A stretch of DNA of 49,754 nt from Nitrospira sp. GTDB taxonomy: Bacteria > Nitrospirota > Nitrospiria > Nitrospirales > Nitrospiraceae. The stretch is taken from contig JAOUGT010000006.1 of NCBI GenBank assembly GCA_029865485.1, positions 1-49,754 on the forward strand, written 5' to 3'. The notes under the pieces were generated by a model. The model did not search any database, was not told where the DNA came from, and saw only the letters and a list, made by a program, of their open reading frames with translations. Shown one piece after another: positions 1 through 9,212 of the stretch; position 1 is the first letter of the stretch, and each line of letters opens with the position of its first letter. A program made the position numbers and the translations under genes.

Positions 1-372
1 GAAAAGATTCAACGAGGCAAGATTGCCAAAGGCGATGTCTTGGCCGTCGCTCAGGTTGCCGGCGTGATGGGGGCGAAGAAGACGCCAGATCTCATTCCCA
101 TGTGTCATCCGATTCTACTGAGCAGCGTCGATATTGCCTTCAAGGAAGACCCTCAGCCAGATCCAACCGGTCGCTGTTCCATCACCATTACCGCCACTGC
201 CAAGACGACAGGTCCGACGGGAGTTGAAATGGAAGCTATGACGGCGGCGACGGTTGCGGCGTTGACCATTTATGACATGTGCAAGGCGGTCGATCGAGGA
301 ATGAGCTTTAGCGAGGTCTGTCTCCTGTCGAAATCAGGCGGGAAGTCAGGGACGTATACCAAGAACGATTGA
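1..372 (+). CDS. moaC: MoaC, cyclic pyranopterin monophosphate synthase (5'-truncated by window edge)
   Basis: The reading frame is open from base 1, so the N-terminus lies outside the window; 123 codons and the stop are present. MoaC acts with MoaA in the first step of molybdenum cofactor synthesis, turning the MoaA product into cyclic pyranopterin monophosphate in the cytoplasm. Family motifs are clear: [13 protein letters not shown] near the start of the visible part, [20 protein letters not shown] in the middle and KSGGKSG near the end. The moaD-moaE fusion and moaA follow on the same strand, which supports the call. Only the first part of the gene is missing; nothing looks broken. Confidence 0.96.
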   Translation, partial: EKIQRGKIAKGDVLAVAQVAGVMGAKKTPDLIPMCHPILLSSVDIAFKEDPQPDPTGRCSITITATAKTTGPTGVEMEAMTAATVAALTIYDMCKAVDRGMSFSEVCLLSKSGGKSGTYTKND

Positions 373-403
373 GGCTCAGGCTGATGGAGAGGATAGGGTA
401 TCA

Positions 404-1102
404 GTGATCACCGTTAAACTCTTTGGACTGACGAAGTCGTTGGCAGGCAATCAAGGAGCCCTTTCTTTAGCAGTTGAGAATGGGAAGCAGGTGAAAGACC
501 TGATTGATCACCTCACTGTCACCCATCCTCAAATTGGAGAGTTGATCAACAAGAAGAAGGTCCTCGTGTCGGTGAATCAGGAGATCGCCCATGGCGAGAC
601 GGTTATCCAAGAGGGCGATGAGATTGCGTTGCTGCCTCCCTTTGCCGGGGGGAGTTCAGTGAATGATGGGCTGGATGACGGCCAATTCGTCCGTGTGCAG
701 CGAGAGAATTTTTCCATTGATCAGGAACTTGATCGGGTGCGGAGCCGATCAAAACGAATTGGCGGCATTGCCACGTTCTTGGGTATTGCTCGCGATCGAT
801 CCCGCGGGCGCGATGTGGACGGGATTACCTTTGAGCATTACGAAGGCATGGCGCAGAAGAAGCTGCGGGAGATTCGTGAGCGGGCCCTGAAAGAATTCGA
901 CATTCTCGAGTTGCTGATTATTCATCGGTATGGAGCAATCACAATCGGTGAGAATATTGTGCTCATCATTGCCGGAGCGGAGCACCGAGCTGATGCGTTC
1001 ACAGCCTGTCGGTGGGCCATTGATGAACTTAAGCAGATCACGCCGATCTGGAAACTGGAACATACGCCGGACGGGGAAGTCTGGGTCGAGGAGCATCCGT
1101 AG
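404..1102 (+). CDS. MoaD-MoaE fusion, molybdopterin synthase in one chain
   Basis: This 232-residue protein joins both subunits of molybdopterin synthase, which adds two sulfurs to cyclic pyranopterin monophosphate. Residues 1-83 are a MoaD ubiquitin-like domain ending in LLPPFAGG. Residues from about 100 to 232 are MoaE, with GGIATFLGIARD, ITFEHYEGMA and a C-terminal PIWKLEHTPDGEVWVEEHP. In separate MoaD the Gly-Gly must be the free C-terminus to carry the thiocarboxylate; here it is internal (residues 82-83). Either the chain is cut after Gly-Gly, as reported for mycobacterial MoaX, or it works differently. The GTG start has GGAGAGG about 12 bases upstream. It lies between moaC and moaA. 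Confidence 0.93.
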   Translation: MITVKLFGLTKSLAGNQGALSLAVENGKQVKDLIDHLTVTHPQIGELINKKKVLVSVNQEIAHGETVIQEGDEIALLPPFAGGSSVNDGLDDGQFVRVQRENFSIDQELDRVRSRSKRIGGIATFLGIARDRSRGRDVDGITFEHYEGMAQKKLREIRERALKEFDILELLIIHRYGAITIGENIVLIIAGAEHRADAFTACRWAIDELKQITPIWKLEHTPDGEVWVEEHP

Positions 1103-1168
1103 GGATGGGTAAGATGTTAGGGGTGAGGGGTAAAAGGTAAAGGGTTTTAGGGGGGGAAGAGGACGCCA
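1103..1168 (+). other. Purine-rich spacer with GGGGTGAGGGGTAA repeats
   Basis: The 66 bases between the moaD-moaE fusion and moaA are almost all G, A and T and contain short degenerate repeats of the type GGGGTGAGGGGTAAAAGG. The end of the spacer, AAGAGGA, is the likely ribosome binding site for moaA. A similar sequence recurs at 17886-17970 and more weakly at 29093-29113. Confidence 0.5.
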
Positions 1169-2233
1169 GTGAATTCAGGATCTAGCAGTGCCGATCTTCC
1201 AGCTGTCGTCGATACATTTGGCCGTCCACTTGGTAGCCTGCGGTTGTCCGTGACGGATCGCTGTAATCTTCGCTGCAGCTACTGTATGCCGGAGCCTGAG
1301 TATGTCTGGCTGCCTCGAGAGGACATCCTAAGCTTTGAAGAGATGGCGACGCTGGCCGGCTATTTCACCGATTTGGGCGTCGACAAGGTCAGGCTGACAG
1401 GTGGGGAGCCTCTGTTGCGCAAGGACCTTGCGCGCCTGGTTCGGTTGCTCCGACAAAATCGGAGAATCACCGAAGTCGCCTTGACGACCAATGGCATTCT
1501 CTTAGCCGAGCAGGCTCAAGAGCTCTATGAAGCGGGGATTGACCGGGTGACCGTCAGTCTCGACACCCTCCGCCCAGAGCGATTTCGTCAATTGACCAGA
1601 CGCGATGAATTTTCACGTGTTGTCGAGGGAATTGAATCGGTCGGGAAGGTGGGATTCCCGAATCTGAAGATCGACACAGTGGCGATTCGCGGATTCAATG
1701 ATGATGAGCTGATTCCGTTGATTGAGTTTGCCAAGCACTACCAAGCCGAGGTACGGTTTATTGAGTATATGGATGTCGGTGGTGCGAATGAATGGAATCC
1801 GGAGAAGGTCTTGTCGCAGGATCGTATCCTCGATCTGTTAGGTCGGCGATACGGCCAGATCATCCCTATTCCCGAGCGTGGTACAGCTCCAGCGCAACGA
1901 TTTCGCTTGCCGGATGGGAGGATCTTTGGGATTATTCCCTCGACGACTCAGCCCTTCTGCGCCCATTGCGACCGGAGTCGCGTGACGGCCGACGGGATTT
2001 GGTATGTGTGCTTGTACGCCGCGTCGGGTGTGGATCTCCGGAAACCACTGCGGCAGGGTGCCAGTCCCGCAGAGATGCGAGAGCTCGTTCGATCGGTGTG
2101 GGCTGCTCGTCGTGATCGCGGGGCTGAGGAGCGGAAAGCGCTGGAGCGGCTCGGGCTGCGATCCAGCGGGTTGATCGATATTGACCAGCTCCGCGAAGAT
2201 CCACACTTGGAAATGCATGCTCGGGGTGGATGA
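1169..2233 (+). CDS. moaA: MoaA, GTP 3',8-cyclase (radical SAM)
   Basis: MoaA is a radical SAM enzyme that cyclises GTP to 3',8-cyclo-7,8-dihydro-GTP, the first committed step of molybdenum cofactor synthesis. The N-terminal 4Fe-4S motif CNLRCSYC is at residues 32-39. The second cluster site is visible as FCAHCDRSRVTADG followed by a Cys about 14 residues on. The protein ends in Gly-Gly, the conserved MoaA tail needed for catalysis. At 354 residues it has normal family length. The GTG start is preceded by AAGAGGA at a good spacing. It is the third of three consecutive moa genes, probably one transcript. Confidence 0.97.
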   Translation: MNSGSSSADLPAVVDTFGRPLGSLRLSVTDRCNLRCSYCMPEPEYVWLPREDILSFEEMATLAGYFTDLGVDKVRLTGGEPLLRKDLARLVRLLRQNRRITEVALTTNGILLAEQAQELYEAGIDRVTVSLDTLRPERFRQLTRRDEFSRVVEGIESVGKVGFPNLKIDTVAIRGFNDDELIPLIEFAKHYQAEVRFIEYMDVGGANEWNPEKVLSQDRILDLLGRRYGQIIPIPERGTAPAQRFRLPDGRIFGIIPSTTQPFCAHCDRSRVTADGIWYVCLYAASGVDLRKPLRQGASPAEMRELVRSVWAARRDRGAEERKALERLGLRSSGLIDIDQLREDPHLEMHARGG

Positions 2234-2246
2234 GACTCTATCCAAC

Positions 2247-2260
2247 GGATTTGCTACAAT
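2247..2260 (+). promoter_or_regulatory. Possible extended -10 promoter upstream of accD
   Basis: TGCTACAAT (2252-2260) matches an extended -10 element (TGn plus TACAAT). No good -35 is seen at the usual distance, which fits an extended -10 promoter. It lies in the 214-base gap between moaA and accD and would leave a long leader. The call is tentative. Confidence 0.3.
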
Positions 2261-2447
2261 GGCCCCATCCTCAGTGGGCTGATGGCAGTCCATCGTTCAA
2301 CAGATGATCTCGTGAGTTGTGTTTCCTCATTATGGCTCTTGAGACGGGCTGGATCGCTCTACGAGGAATCGGGGTTTTCTTTGGTGTGGTGTCTCACGGC
2401 TCTCGCTGTGGATTCTCCCTGCGGCGGTCTGGAAATGAGAGGGTGTA

Positions 2448-3284
2448 ATGGCCTGGTTCAAAAAGGATAAACCCAGCGACTCCGTTCCTCCTCCACGCTC
2501 CAAAGGCAGTGAAGGCATGTGGCTCAAGTGCAACCATTGCCGTGAGATCGTCTATCGGAAGGAAGTCGACCGTAACAACAAGGTCTGTCCGAAGTGCGAG
2601 TATCATTTTCCGATTTCCGTCACGGAGCGGATCGGGTTACTCATCGATCTTGGGACGTTCAAAGAATGGGACGCGGAACTGGAAGCACAGGATCCCCTGG
2701 CGTTCCAGGATACCAAGCCCTATCGTGAGCGCGTGAAGGCTCACCAGGAAAAGACAGGACGCAAAGATGCCCTGGTGATCGGAGAAGGGTTGCTGAATGG
2801 AAGCCGTGTGGTGTTGTGTGTGTTCGACTTCAGTTTCATGGGCGGCAGTATGGGATCGGTCGTCGGGGAAAAACTCTGCCGCGCGGTCGATCGCGCGCTG
2901 GAGTTGAAACTGCCCGTGATCTTGGTGACGGCCTCCGGTGGCGCTCGGATGCAAGAGGGGATTCTCTCGTTGATGCAGATGGCCAAAACGTCGACGGCCG
3001 TGGCGAAGCTGGGTGAAGCCAAGCTGCCGTTCATCTCCATTCTCTCCGACCCGACATTCGGCGGCGTGACCGCCAGTGTGGCGATGTTGGGTGATGTGAT
3101 CATTGCGGAACCCAAAGCGCTGATCGGGTTTGCAGGTCCTCGTGTGATCGAGCAAACAATCAAACAACAATTACCGGATCAGTTTCAGCGTGCCGAATTT
3201 CTGCTTGAACACGGCATGATCGACATGATCGTGGAGCGGCGGCGTCTGAAGGAGACGGTCGGTACCCTCGTCAATCATTTTTAA
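2448..3284 (+). CDS. accD: AccD, acetyl-CoA carboxylase carboxyltransferase beta subunit
   Basis: AccD is the beta half of the carboxyltransferase that moves the carboxyl group from biotin to acetyl-CoA, making malonyl-CoA for fatty acid synthesis. An N-terminal four-cysteine zinc ribbon is visible (Cys28, Cys31, Cys47, Cys50). The crotonase-like core carries SGGARMQEG and the FGGVTASVAMLGD oxyanion region. Length (278 aa) is normal. folC follows after 25 bases, the same accD-folC order as in many Proteobacteria. The other subunits AccB and AccC lie at 45205-47143; accA is not in the window. Confidence 0.97.
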   Translation: MAWFKKDKPSDSVPPPRSKGSEGMWLKCNHCREIVYRKEVDRNNKVCPKCEYHFPISVTERIGLLIDLGTFKEWDAELEAQDPLAFQDTKPYRERVKAHQEKTGRKDALVIGEGLLNGSRVVLCVFDFSFMGGSMGSVVGEKLCRAVDRALELKLPVILVTASGGARMQEGILSLMQMAKTSTAVAKLGEAKLPFISILSDPTFGGVTASVAMLGDVIIAEPKALIGFAGPRVIEQTIKQQLPDQFQRAEFLLEHGMIDMIVERRRLKETVGTLVNHF

Positions 3285-3309
3285 GTTTCTGTGTCCCTCC
3301 GGCTTGTTG

Positions 3310-4608
3310 ATGAGCTATTCCTCAGTCATTGACTATCTCTATGGTCTTCAGAAGCACGGCATCAAGCTGGGTCTGGAGACGATGCGCCTGTTATTGGATC
3401 GAATGGGCAATCCGCAGGCGTCGCTTCAGGTTTTTCATGTCGGTGGCACGAATGGGAAAGGGTCCACGGCTTCGATGGCGGCGGCGGTTCTTCACTGTGC
3501 CGGTCGTCGTGTCGGGCTGTATACGTCCCCCCACCTGGTCGACTTTCGGGAGCGGATTCGTGTCAATGGTCAGATGATTACGGAGGAGAGAGTCGAGGCG
3601 TTACTGGCGCAATTGCGATCGGTGCTGACGGATGACCTGCATCCGACTTTTTTTGAAATGACGACGGCTTTGGCCTTCCTGCATTTTGCACAATCAGCGG
3701 TGGATGTCGCGGTTCTGGAGGTCGGGTTGGGGGGACGGTTTGATGCGACCAATGTGATCGAACAGCCCTTAGCCTGCGCGATCACCACGATCGGCATGGA
3801 CCATCAAGAGTATTTGGGAAATTCGGAAGAAGCCATTGCGTTTGAGAAAGGCGGGATCATTAAGCCCTGCGTGCCGGTGGTGATCGGCCGAATGGGGATC
3901 GATGCGGAACAGGTCTTGTCCAAACTTGCCAAGGATCGCTCCGCACCGTTCTGGCGTCTCGGCCGAGAGTTCTCCGTTGAAGAGGATCGTGCCGGGCGAC
4001 TGCTCTATCGAGGGCAGACGCGTGTCATTGAGGGAGTGACCTGTGGCTTGGTCGGGCGCCACCAATGGGACAATGCCGCCTGCGCGTTGGCGCTTCTGGA
4101 AGCAGCCGATCAACGAGGGATTACCGTTGACGAGGGGGCGGTCCTTGAAGGCTTGCGGACGGTGTCTTGGGAAGGGCGCTTGGAAACGATCGATGAAGAG
4201 CCCCATGTGGTGCTTGACGGGGCACATAACCCGGCGGCGGCAGAGGTGCTTGCTCAGTATCTGACAGACTATGCCATTCAGCACCCGGTCTCTCGAATCA
4301 TTCTTGTCTGGGGCATGATGCGGGACAAGGATCATCGTGGATTTATCACGCCACTCTTGCCGGTCGTCTCAGAGATCGTCGTGACTCAAGCGGCCCTCAC
4401 ACGATCCGCCACGGTCCACGAGCTTCGTGCCGCGCTGCAGGAATGGTCGGGACCGGTGCTGGAGGCGATTCTTCCGACAGATGCATTGACTCTTGCCAGA
4501 AGTCGGGCGATGTCGCAGGATCTGATCTGCATCGCGGGATCGCTCATGCTCCTGGGAGATATTAAAGCGGCAATGCGTGGCTGTGGTCTATCCCCGATTC
4601 GCGGCTAA
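3310..4608 (+). CDS. folC: FolC, dihydrofolate/folylpolyglutamate synthase
   Basis: FolC adds glutamate to dihydropteroate and to folates in the cytoplasm. The Mur-ligase family fold is shown by the P-loop HVGGTNGKGSTASM near residue 45, by EVGLGGRFDATN, and by the C-terminal ligase motif LDGAHNPAAAEVL. Length (432 aa) fits the family. Two TTG codons precede the ATG at 3310 in frame, and none has a convincing ribosome binding site, so the ATG was taken. It sits between accD and lptD, and the lptD ATG begins one base after the folC stop. Confidence 0.95.
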   Translation: MSYSSVIDYLYGLQKHGIKLGLETMRLLLDRMGNPQASLQVFHVGGTNGKGSTASMAAAVLHCAGRRVGLYTSPHLVDFRERIRVNGQMITEERVEALLAQLRSVLTDDLHPTFFEMTTALAFLHFAQSAVDVAVLEVGLGGRFDATNVIEQPLACAITTIGMDHQEYLGNSEEAIAFEKGGIIKPCVPVVIGRMGIDAEQVLSKLAKDRSAPFWRLGREFSVEEDRAGRLLYRGQTRVIEGVTCGLVGRHQWDNAACALALLEAADQRGITVDEGAVLEGLRTVSWEGRLETIDEEPHVVLDGAHNPAAAEVLAQYLTDYAIQHPVSRIILVWGMMRDKDHRGFITPLLPVVSEIVVTQAALTRSATVHELRAALQEWSGPVLEAILPTDALTLARSRAMSQDLICIAGSLMLLGDIKAAMRGCGLSPIRG

Positions 4609-4609
4609 C

Positions 4610-7078
4610 ATGGGGGATCCTCTTGCGTGGATCCGCCAAGGGGGCCTGCTCACTCTCCTCGCGCTTCTGCTTTCCCCGATTCCTGTCTCCGCAGCCGATT
4701 CTGCGGGGGGAAGTAGCGCATCCTCCTCGGCTTCCACTCCGTTGGATATCACCGCCGAGCGGATCGACTATCAACCAGAACAGGAAGTCTACGAAGCCAA
4801 CGGGGCCGTGGTCATTCGTCAGGGTGGAATCACGCTGACGGCAGACCATGCGACCATTCAAGCGCTGCCCGGGGTTCTCACCGCCGTCGGTCATGTTCAT
4901 TTAACCGATGTACAGACTGATGTGACAGCTGAGCGATTGGAGCTGAATGTCAATACCGAAGCCGGTGTTGCCACGCATGCGCAGCTCTTCATCCCGCCTC
5001 GTAACACGCTTGTGTCTGGTCGTTATCTGCAGCGACTGTCCGAATATCACTATCGTGTGAAAGAAGGCAGCTTTACCAATTGCGATGCCCAAGAAGGAGA
5101 AGTGCCGGCCTGGCGGTTTCGGTTCAAGGATGTGGACATGACGCTTGGCGATACCTTGGCGCTGAAGGGAGGATGGTTTTGCATCCTCGATGTACCCACG
5201 ATTCCTCTTCCGACCTTCTCCTATCCGATGGCAAGACGACAAACTGGGTTTCTGATTCCTACGCCTAAGTACAACAGTCGTTTTGGGTTTGGGGCGCAGG
5301 CGCACTTCTTTTGGGCCATCAGTCCCAGCCAAGATCTGACGATCTCGCCGTCCTACTACAATCGATTAGGATACGGATCCGATTTTGAGTATCGCTACGT
5401 GTTGGATCGACGATCGCGCGGGAAATGGTATGTGAGTTATTTGCAGCAGACGCAACTCCCTGATGGCGACGGTGTCGCGGCCAACAGCGGCGATGCGCAA
5501 CAAGCTCGCGCAACAGTGACGGGGAGCCACACGCAGTATCTGACGGATACGCTTTTGCTACGGGCCAATGCCAATTTGGTCACCGACCCGAACTTTTATC
5601 AACAGTTGAGCAACTCGGGCGTGCTCCGAGCCTTGCCGAGCACTGAATCGAACCTCCTCCTGTCCCAACGGCTTCCCTACGGCAGCCTTTATCTCCTGGG
5701 GTTGTACTTACAGCCGTTACAGGCCGGTGGGAAAGACACCTTCCAGCGTCTTCCCGAAGCCGGATACAACTTACCCTATGTGTCTCTGTTTCGTTCACCT
5801 CTGCTGTACGGCATGGAAGGGAACTACGTCAATTTTTACCGAGAGGATGGGTTTGCTCTCAACCGATTCAACCTTGTTCCCGGCATTGCCACGGAGCCGA
5901 TTCAGCTTGGGCATGTCCTGGCCATTCGTCCGCAGGCGAAGTTCAGGGAGGTCTATTATACGAGGGGGGCACAGTCGGAAGACGGTCAACATCGGGAAAC
6001 GTTTTGGCTGGGGGTCGATGCGACGTCGAAGCTCACACGCCGCTTTGTATTGGCTGATGGAAGCAGCCTTTTACACACGATGGAACCGACGGTGACGTAT
6101 GAGTATGTGCCCAGCACCAGACAATCCGAACTGGCACAAATCGATCAAGTCGATGACCTGCCGAAGAAGAATCTTGTGACGTATCTGTTTCGCAGTCGTG
6201 TGCTGGAATCAGGAAAACAGACGGCCTTCAACTGGCTGGATCTCACAGTTGCTCAGAGTTATCATGTCGGAACCGCGCAGACGCTGGCGCGCGAGTTTAC
6301 GCCGGGTGTGGCACCGTTTCTCGGCTCGTTCACCCAGCCCATTCTGCCGGCGACCGTGCCTATCCAAGGGAAGAAGTTCTCTGACATCTGGATGCGTGCC
6401 GTGATCGGGAATAATCTTCCTCCCCTGAGCGGGATGTCACAGCTGGATACGCCAATCTTTGGTCAAGCCGCTCAAGCCTGGGCATTGCGGCCCCCGATGA
6501 ATCGGTACCTGACTATGGATGCGTTTTTTGATCCGTATCAGCTAACCGTGAGCCAATTCAACACGGATCTACGCTTTCAGGAGGGAACCAATTGGTATTT
6601 TGAAGTTGGACAGCGATATACGCGTGACGGGAATCGGGTGAGGCGAGGGGATATCTGGAATCCCATCTCTTTCAATGAAGTGTACGCTCCGACACAAGAG
6701 ATTCAATTCGTGACGATGGGTGGTGGAATCCGCACTCCCTGGGGGTGGACCGTCGGAGCCAAAGCTTATTATGACGTCAAGCATGGCAGAAGTCCTGAGC
6801 TGGATGTTGTTGCCTTGTATCAGAATCCATGCAAATGCTGGTCATTGGGGTTACATTACATCAAATTCCCCGATCGGGAGCAGTACGGCTTCATGTTGAA
6901 TTTCACGGGAGTCGGCGGCGTAGGTAATGCGGAAGCCGTTCTCATGCGAACGTTGCTGAATCCGCTGCTGTATGGAGACCGTGGCCTTCCCTGGCCTGCT
7001 CCGGGGGGACCCTATGGATTGCCGCCGCCAGTGTCAGAGGCCAAGGGGCCTCAACCTAGCGCTCAAGCCGGGCGGTGA
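4610..7078 (+). CDS. lptD: LptD, LPS-assembly outer membrane protein
   Basis: LptD is the outer-membrane barrel that inserts lipopolysaccharide into the outer leaflet together with LptE. Starting at the ATG at 4610, the protein begins with a signal peptide (hydrophobic LLTLLALLLSPIPVSAA). An OstA/LptA-like beta-jellyroll follows (DITAERIDYQPEQEVYEA, residues about 40-150), and then a long barrel with repeated aromatic strands to the C-terminus. Cysteines appear in the N-terminal domain (FTNC, WFC) and as a CKC pair near the C-terminus, the arrangement used for the disulfide switch in LptD. A GTG at 4577 overlapping folC is possible but would place residues ahead of the signal peptide. 822 aa. 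Confidence 0.93.
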   Translation: MGDPLAWIRQGGLLTLLALLLSPIPVSAADSAGGSSASSSASTPLDITAERIDYQPEQEVYEANGAVVIRQGGITLTADHATIQALPGVLTAVGHVHLTDVQTDVTAERLELNVNTEAGVATHAQLFIPPRNTLVSGRYLQRLSEYHYRVKEGSFTNCDAQEGEVPAWRFRFKDVDMTLGDTLALKGGWFCILDVPTIPLPTFSYPMARRQTGFLIPTPKYNSRFGFGAQAHFFWAISPSQDLTISPSYYNRLGYGSDFEYRYVLDRRSRGKWYVSYLQQTQLPDGDGVAANSGDAQQARATVTGSHTQYLTDTLLLRANANLVTDPNFYQQLSNSGVLRALPSTESNLLLSQRLPYGSLYLLGLYLQPLQAGGKDTFQRLPEAGYNLPYVSLFRSPLLYGMEGNYVNFYREDGFALNRFNLVPGIATEPIQLGHVLAIRPQAKFREVYYTRGAQSEDGQHRETFWLGVDATSKLTRRFVLADGSSLLHTMEPTVTYEYVPSTRQSELAQIDQVDDLPKKNLVTYLFRSRVLESGKQTAFNWLDLTVAQSYHVGTAQTLAREFTPGVAPFLGSFTQPILPATVPIQGKKFSDIWMRAVIGNNLPPLSGMSQLDTPIFGQAAQAWALRPPMNRYLTMDAFFDPYQLTVSQFNTDLRFQEGTNWYFEVGQRYTRDGNRVRRGDIWNPISFNEVYAPTQEIQFVTMGGGIRTPWGWTVGAKAYYDVKHGRSPELDVVALYQNPCKCWSLGLHYIKFPDREQYGFMLNFTGVGGVGNAEAVLMRTLLNPLLYGDRGLPWPAPGGPYGLPPPVSEAKGPQPSAQAGR

Positions 7079-7085
7079 TCCGTAA

Positions 7086-7115
7086 TTGACTCTAAAAACA
7101 GTGGTAGGGTACGAT
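7086..7115 (+). promoter_or_regulatory. Sigma-70-like promoter for trxA
   Basis: TTGACT (7086-7091) and TACGAT (7110-7115) are separated by 18 bases, close to the sigma-70 consensus. They lie directly upstream of trxA and just after the lptD stop. The same TTGACTCT beginning is seen in the clpC promoter. Confidence 0.5.
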
Positions 7116-7166
7116 GACCGTGTTGTGATATGGATTTGCTTCTAACGCTCTAAGGAGGGGAAAGAC

Positions 7167-7514
7167 GTGGCTGGTGATGCCTTGAAAGTCGAAGATTCCA
7201 CATGGGATGCAGAAGTGATGAAGGCTTCGGAGCTTGTGATGGTCGATTTTTGGGCCGTATGGTGCGGGCCCTGCCAGATGGTCGCTCCGATTGTCGATGA
7301 ACTGGCAAAAGAATATGCCGGGAAGTTGAAGGTTCGAAAGTTGAATACCGATGAGAATCCTGAAGTGGCGGGTCGATACCAAGTGATGAGTATTCCCACG
7401 ATTCTGTTCTTTAAGAACGGTCAGCCGGTTGAAAAGCTGGTGGGGGCCAGACCGAAGCGTCAATTCAAGGAAATGATCGATTCACTTCTTGCTCAACATG
7501 CTGGGACTGCCTAG
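7167..7514 (+). CDS. trxA: Thioredoxin
   Basis: This is a 115-residue single-domain thioredoxin that reduces disulfides in cytoplasmic proteins. The active site WCGPC has Cys33 and Cys36, and the cis-proline loop is SIPTILFF. No signal peptide is present. The GTG start is fixed by a very strong ribosome binding site, TAAGGAGGGG (7151-7160). recN starts 17 bases after its stop, so the two may be cotranscribed from the promoter at 7086. Confidence 0.97.
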   Translation: MAGDALKVEDSTWDAEVMKASELVMVDFWAVWCGPCQMVAPIVDELAKEYAGKLKVRKLNTDENPEVAGRYQVMSIPTILFFKNGQPVEKLVGARPKRQFKEMIDSLLAQHAGTA

Positions 7515-7531
7515 AAGGTTTTGTCGCAGCG

Positions 7532-9211
7532 ATGCTCACTGAGCTGCGCATTACGAATTTTGCCGTCATTGAGCGACTGAGTCTGGAAATTGACTCGGGG
7601 TTTACTGTATTGACCGGAGAGACAGGGACAGGGAAGTCTCTGTTGATCGATGCGGTTGCGCTTCTTGTCGGCGGTCGCGTCTCGAGTGAGCAGGTCCGTT
7701 TTGGGGAAGACGAAGCGCAGCTTGAGGCGGTCTTCGAGATACCACCAACCCACCCCATCCTTCCTCGGCTTCGAGCTCAAGGGGTTCTTGGTCAGAACGA
7801 TTCCGAACTCATCATCCGACGCACGATCGCTCGATCGGGGCGAAACCGGGTGTATTTGAACGGGGTTCTCAGCCCCGCGCACACGCTGGAAGAGTTCGCC
7901 GGCACCCTCATCGATATCCATGGTCAACATGATCAGCAGTCGTTACTCTCCAGCTCAGCCCAACTGGAGGTATTGGACGCATTTGGCCGTCTGCAAGATC
8001 TACGGAGCCACTATCGATCAAGTCATCAAGAGTGGACCAGGGCCCGTCAGACGCGAGCTGAATTGGCTGCTCAGAATGACCAGCGGATGCAGCAATACGA
8101 GGTGTTGAGCTTTCAGCAACAAGAATTGGATCAAGCGGCCTGTCGCTTGGGAGAGGAAGAAGAGCTCCAAGCTGAGCGTCGACGGTTGGCGTCGTCACGT
8201 CGTCTCGCGGAACTAGTATCGGAGGCCCAAGCACAGCTGCAGGCGGATGGGCAGGGGATTTTGGCCAATCTGGCGGTGGTCGAGCGCGCGGTGGGAGAAC
8301 TGGCTCAGCTCGATCCAGAGATGAAAGGGACAGCTGGGCTTGTCTCAGAATCCAAAGTCCTTTTAAAGGAAGTCGCGGATGGCCTTCGTGGGTATGTCGA
8401 AGGGCTGGATGCCGATCCATCACGGTTGACGACGATCGAGGATCGTTTGGCGGTTATCCAGAGGATGAAGAAAAAATATGGAGGGACGATCGAATCCGTG
8501 CTTGCGACCCAGAGTCGCGTGAAGGAGGAATTGGAGCGACTCAGCCGCTCAGGCAGTGAGCTTGAACAGTGTGATCGTCTGATCCATGAACACCAGAAAA
8601 TCGTTGCCGGATTGGCGCGTCAGCTTTCTGAGAAGCGGACCAAGGCTGCTACGGTGTTGACGAGACTGGTTGGAAAAGAGCTCGAAGCGTTGAAGATGGG
8701 ACCCGTGAGATTTCTTGTTCAGGTGGAGTCGGTTGAGTCAGGCCAAGAGTATGGCCCTGATGGGGTTGATCGGGTTGAGTTTCTATTATCGACGAATAGC
8801 GGTGAACCTCTCAAGCCCATGGCCCGTGTGGCCTCCGGAGGGGAGCTTTCTCGGGTCATGTTGGCACTGAAGTCTGTCCTCGCGGATGTGGATGAGGTGC
8901 CGGTGCTCATTTTTGACGAGATTGATACGGGGGTCGGAGGAGCCGTCGCAGCCTCGATCGGCAAACGGTTGCGGGCCTTGGGGCAATATCACCAAGTGTT
9001 GTGTATCACCCATCTCCCGCAGGTTGCCTCTCAGGCCGAGCACCATTTCTGTGTTGAAAAGTCCGAGGTCAAGGGACGGACGGTGGCCAAGGTGCGTGCC
9101 TTGGTCGGCGCCAACCGAGAGAGCGAAATCGCGCGCATGCTTGGCGGTGAGCGAGTGACCCAGAAGACGAGGGCGACGGCTGCGGAATTGATCGCTGGAG
9201 GGCAGGAATAG
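7532..9211 (+). CDS. recN: RecN, DNA repair SMC-like ATPase
   Basis: RecN is a cytoplasmic SMC-like protein that helps double-strand break repair by tethering DNA. Walker A GETGTGKS is at residues 29-36. Two long coiled-coil segments rich in Glu, Gln, Arg and Leu occupy roughly residues 150-380. The C-terminal ABC signature ASGGELSRVMLALK and Walker B VLIFDEIDTGVGG follow. Length (559 aa) matches RecN. Its stop lies one base from the stop of the convergent HD-GYP regulator, so there is no room for a separate terminator between them. Confidence 0.96.
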   Translation: MLTELRITNFAVIERLSLEIDSGFTVLTGETGTGKSLLIDAVALLVGGRVSSEQVRFGEDEAQLEAVFEIPPTHPILPRLRAQGVLGQNDSELIIRRTIARSGRNRVYLNGVLSPAHTLEEFAGTLIDIHGQHDQQSLLSSSAQLEVLDAFGRLQDLRSHYRSSHQEWTRARQTRAELAAQNDQRMQQYEVLSFQQQELDQAACRLGEEEELQAERRRLASSRRLAELVSEAQAQLQADGQGILANLAVVERAVGELAQLDPEMKGTAGLVSESKVLLKEVADGLRGYVEGLDADPSRLTTIEDRLAVIQRMKKKYGGTIESVLATQSRVKEELERLSRSGSELEQCDRLIHEHQKIVAGLARQLSEKRTKAATVLTRLVGKELEALKMGPVRFLVQVESVESGQEYGPDGVDRVEFLLSTNSGEPLKPMARVASGGELSRVMLALKSVLADVDEVPVLIFDEIDTGVGGAVAASIGKRLRALGQYHQVLCITHLPQVASQAEHHFCVEKSEVKGRTVAKVRALVGANRESEIARMLGGERVTQKTRATAAELIAGGQE

Positions 9212-9212
9212 G

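Noticed and set aside
1838..2293. A 151-codon minus-strand frame over the end of moaA
   Set aside because: It covers conserved moaA sequence in antisense and shows no protein family signal.
2637..3170. A 177-codon open frame on the minus strand
   Set aside because: It is inside accD, which has clear motifs on the plus strand; the antisense frame has none.
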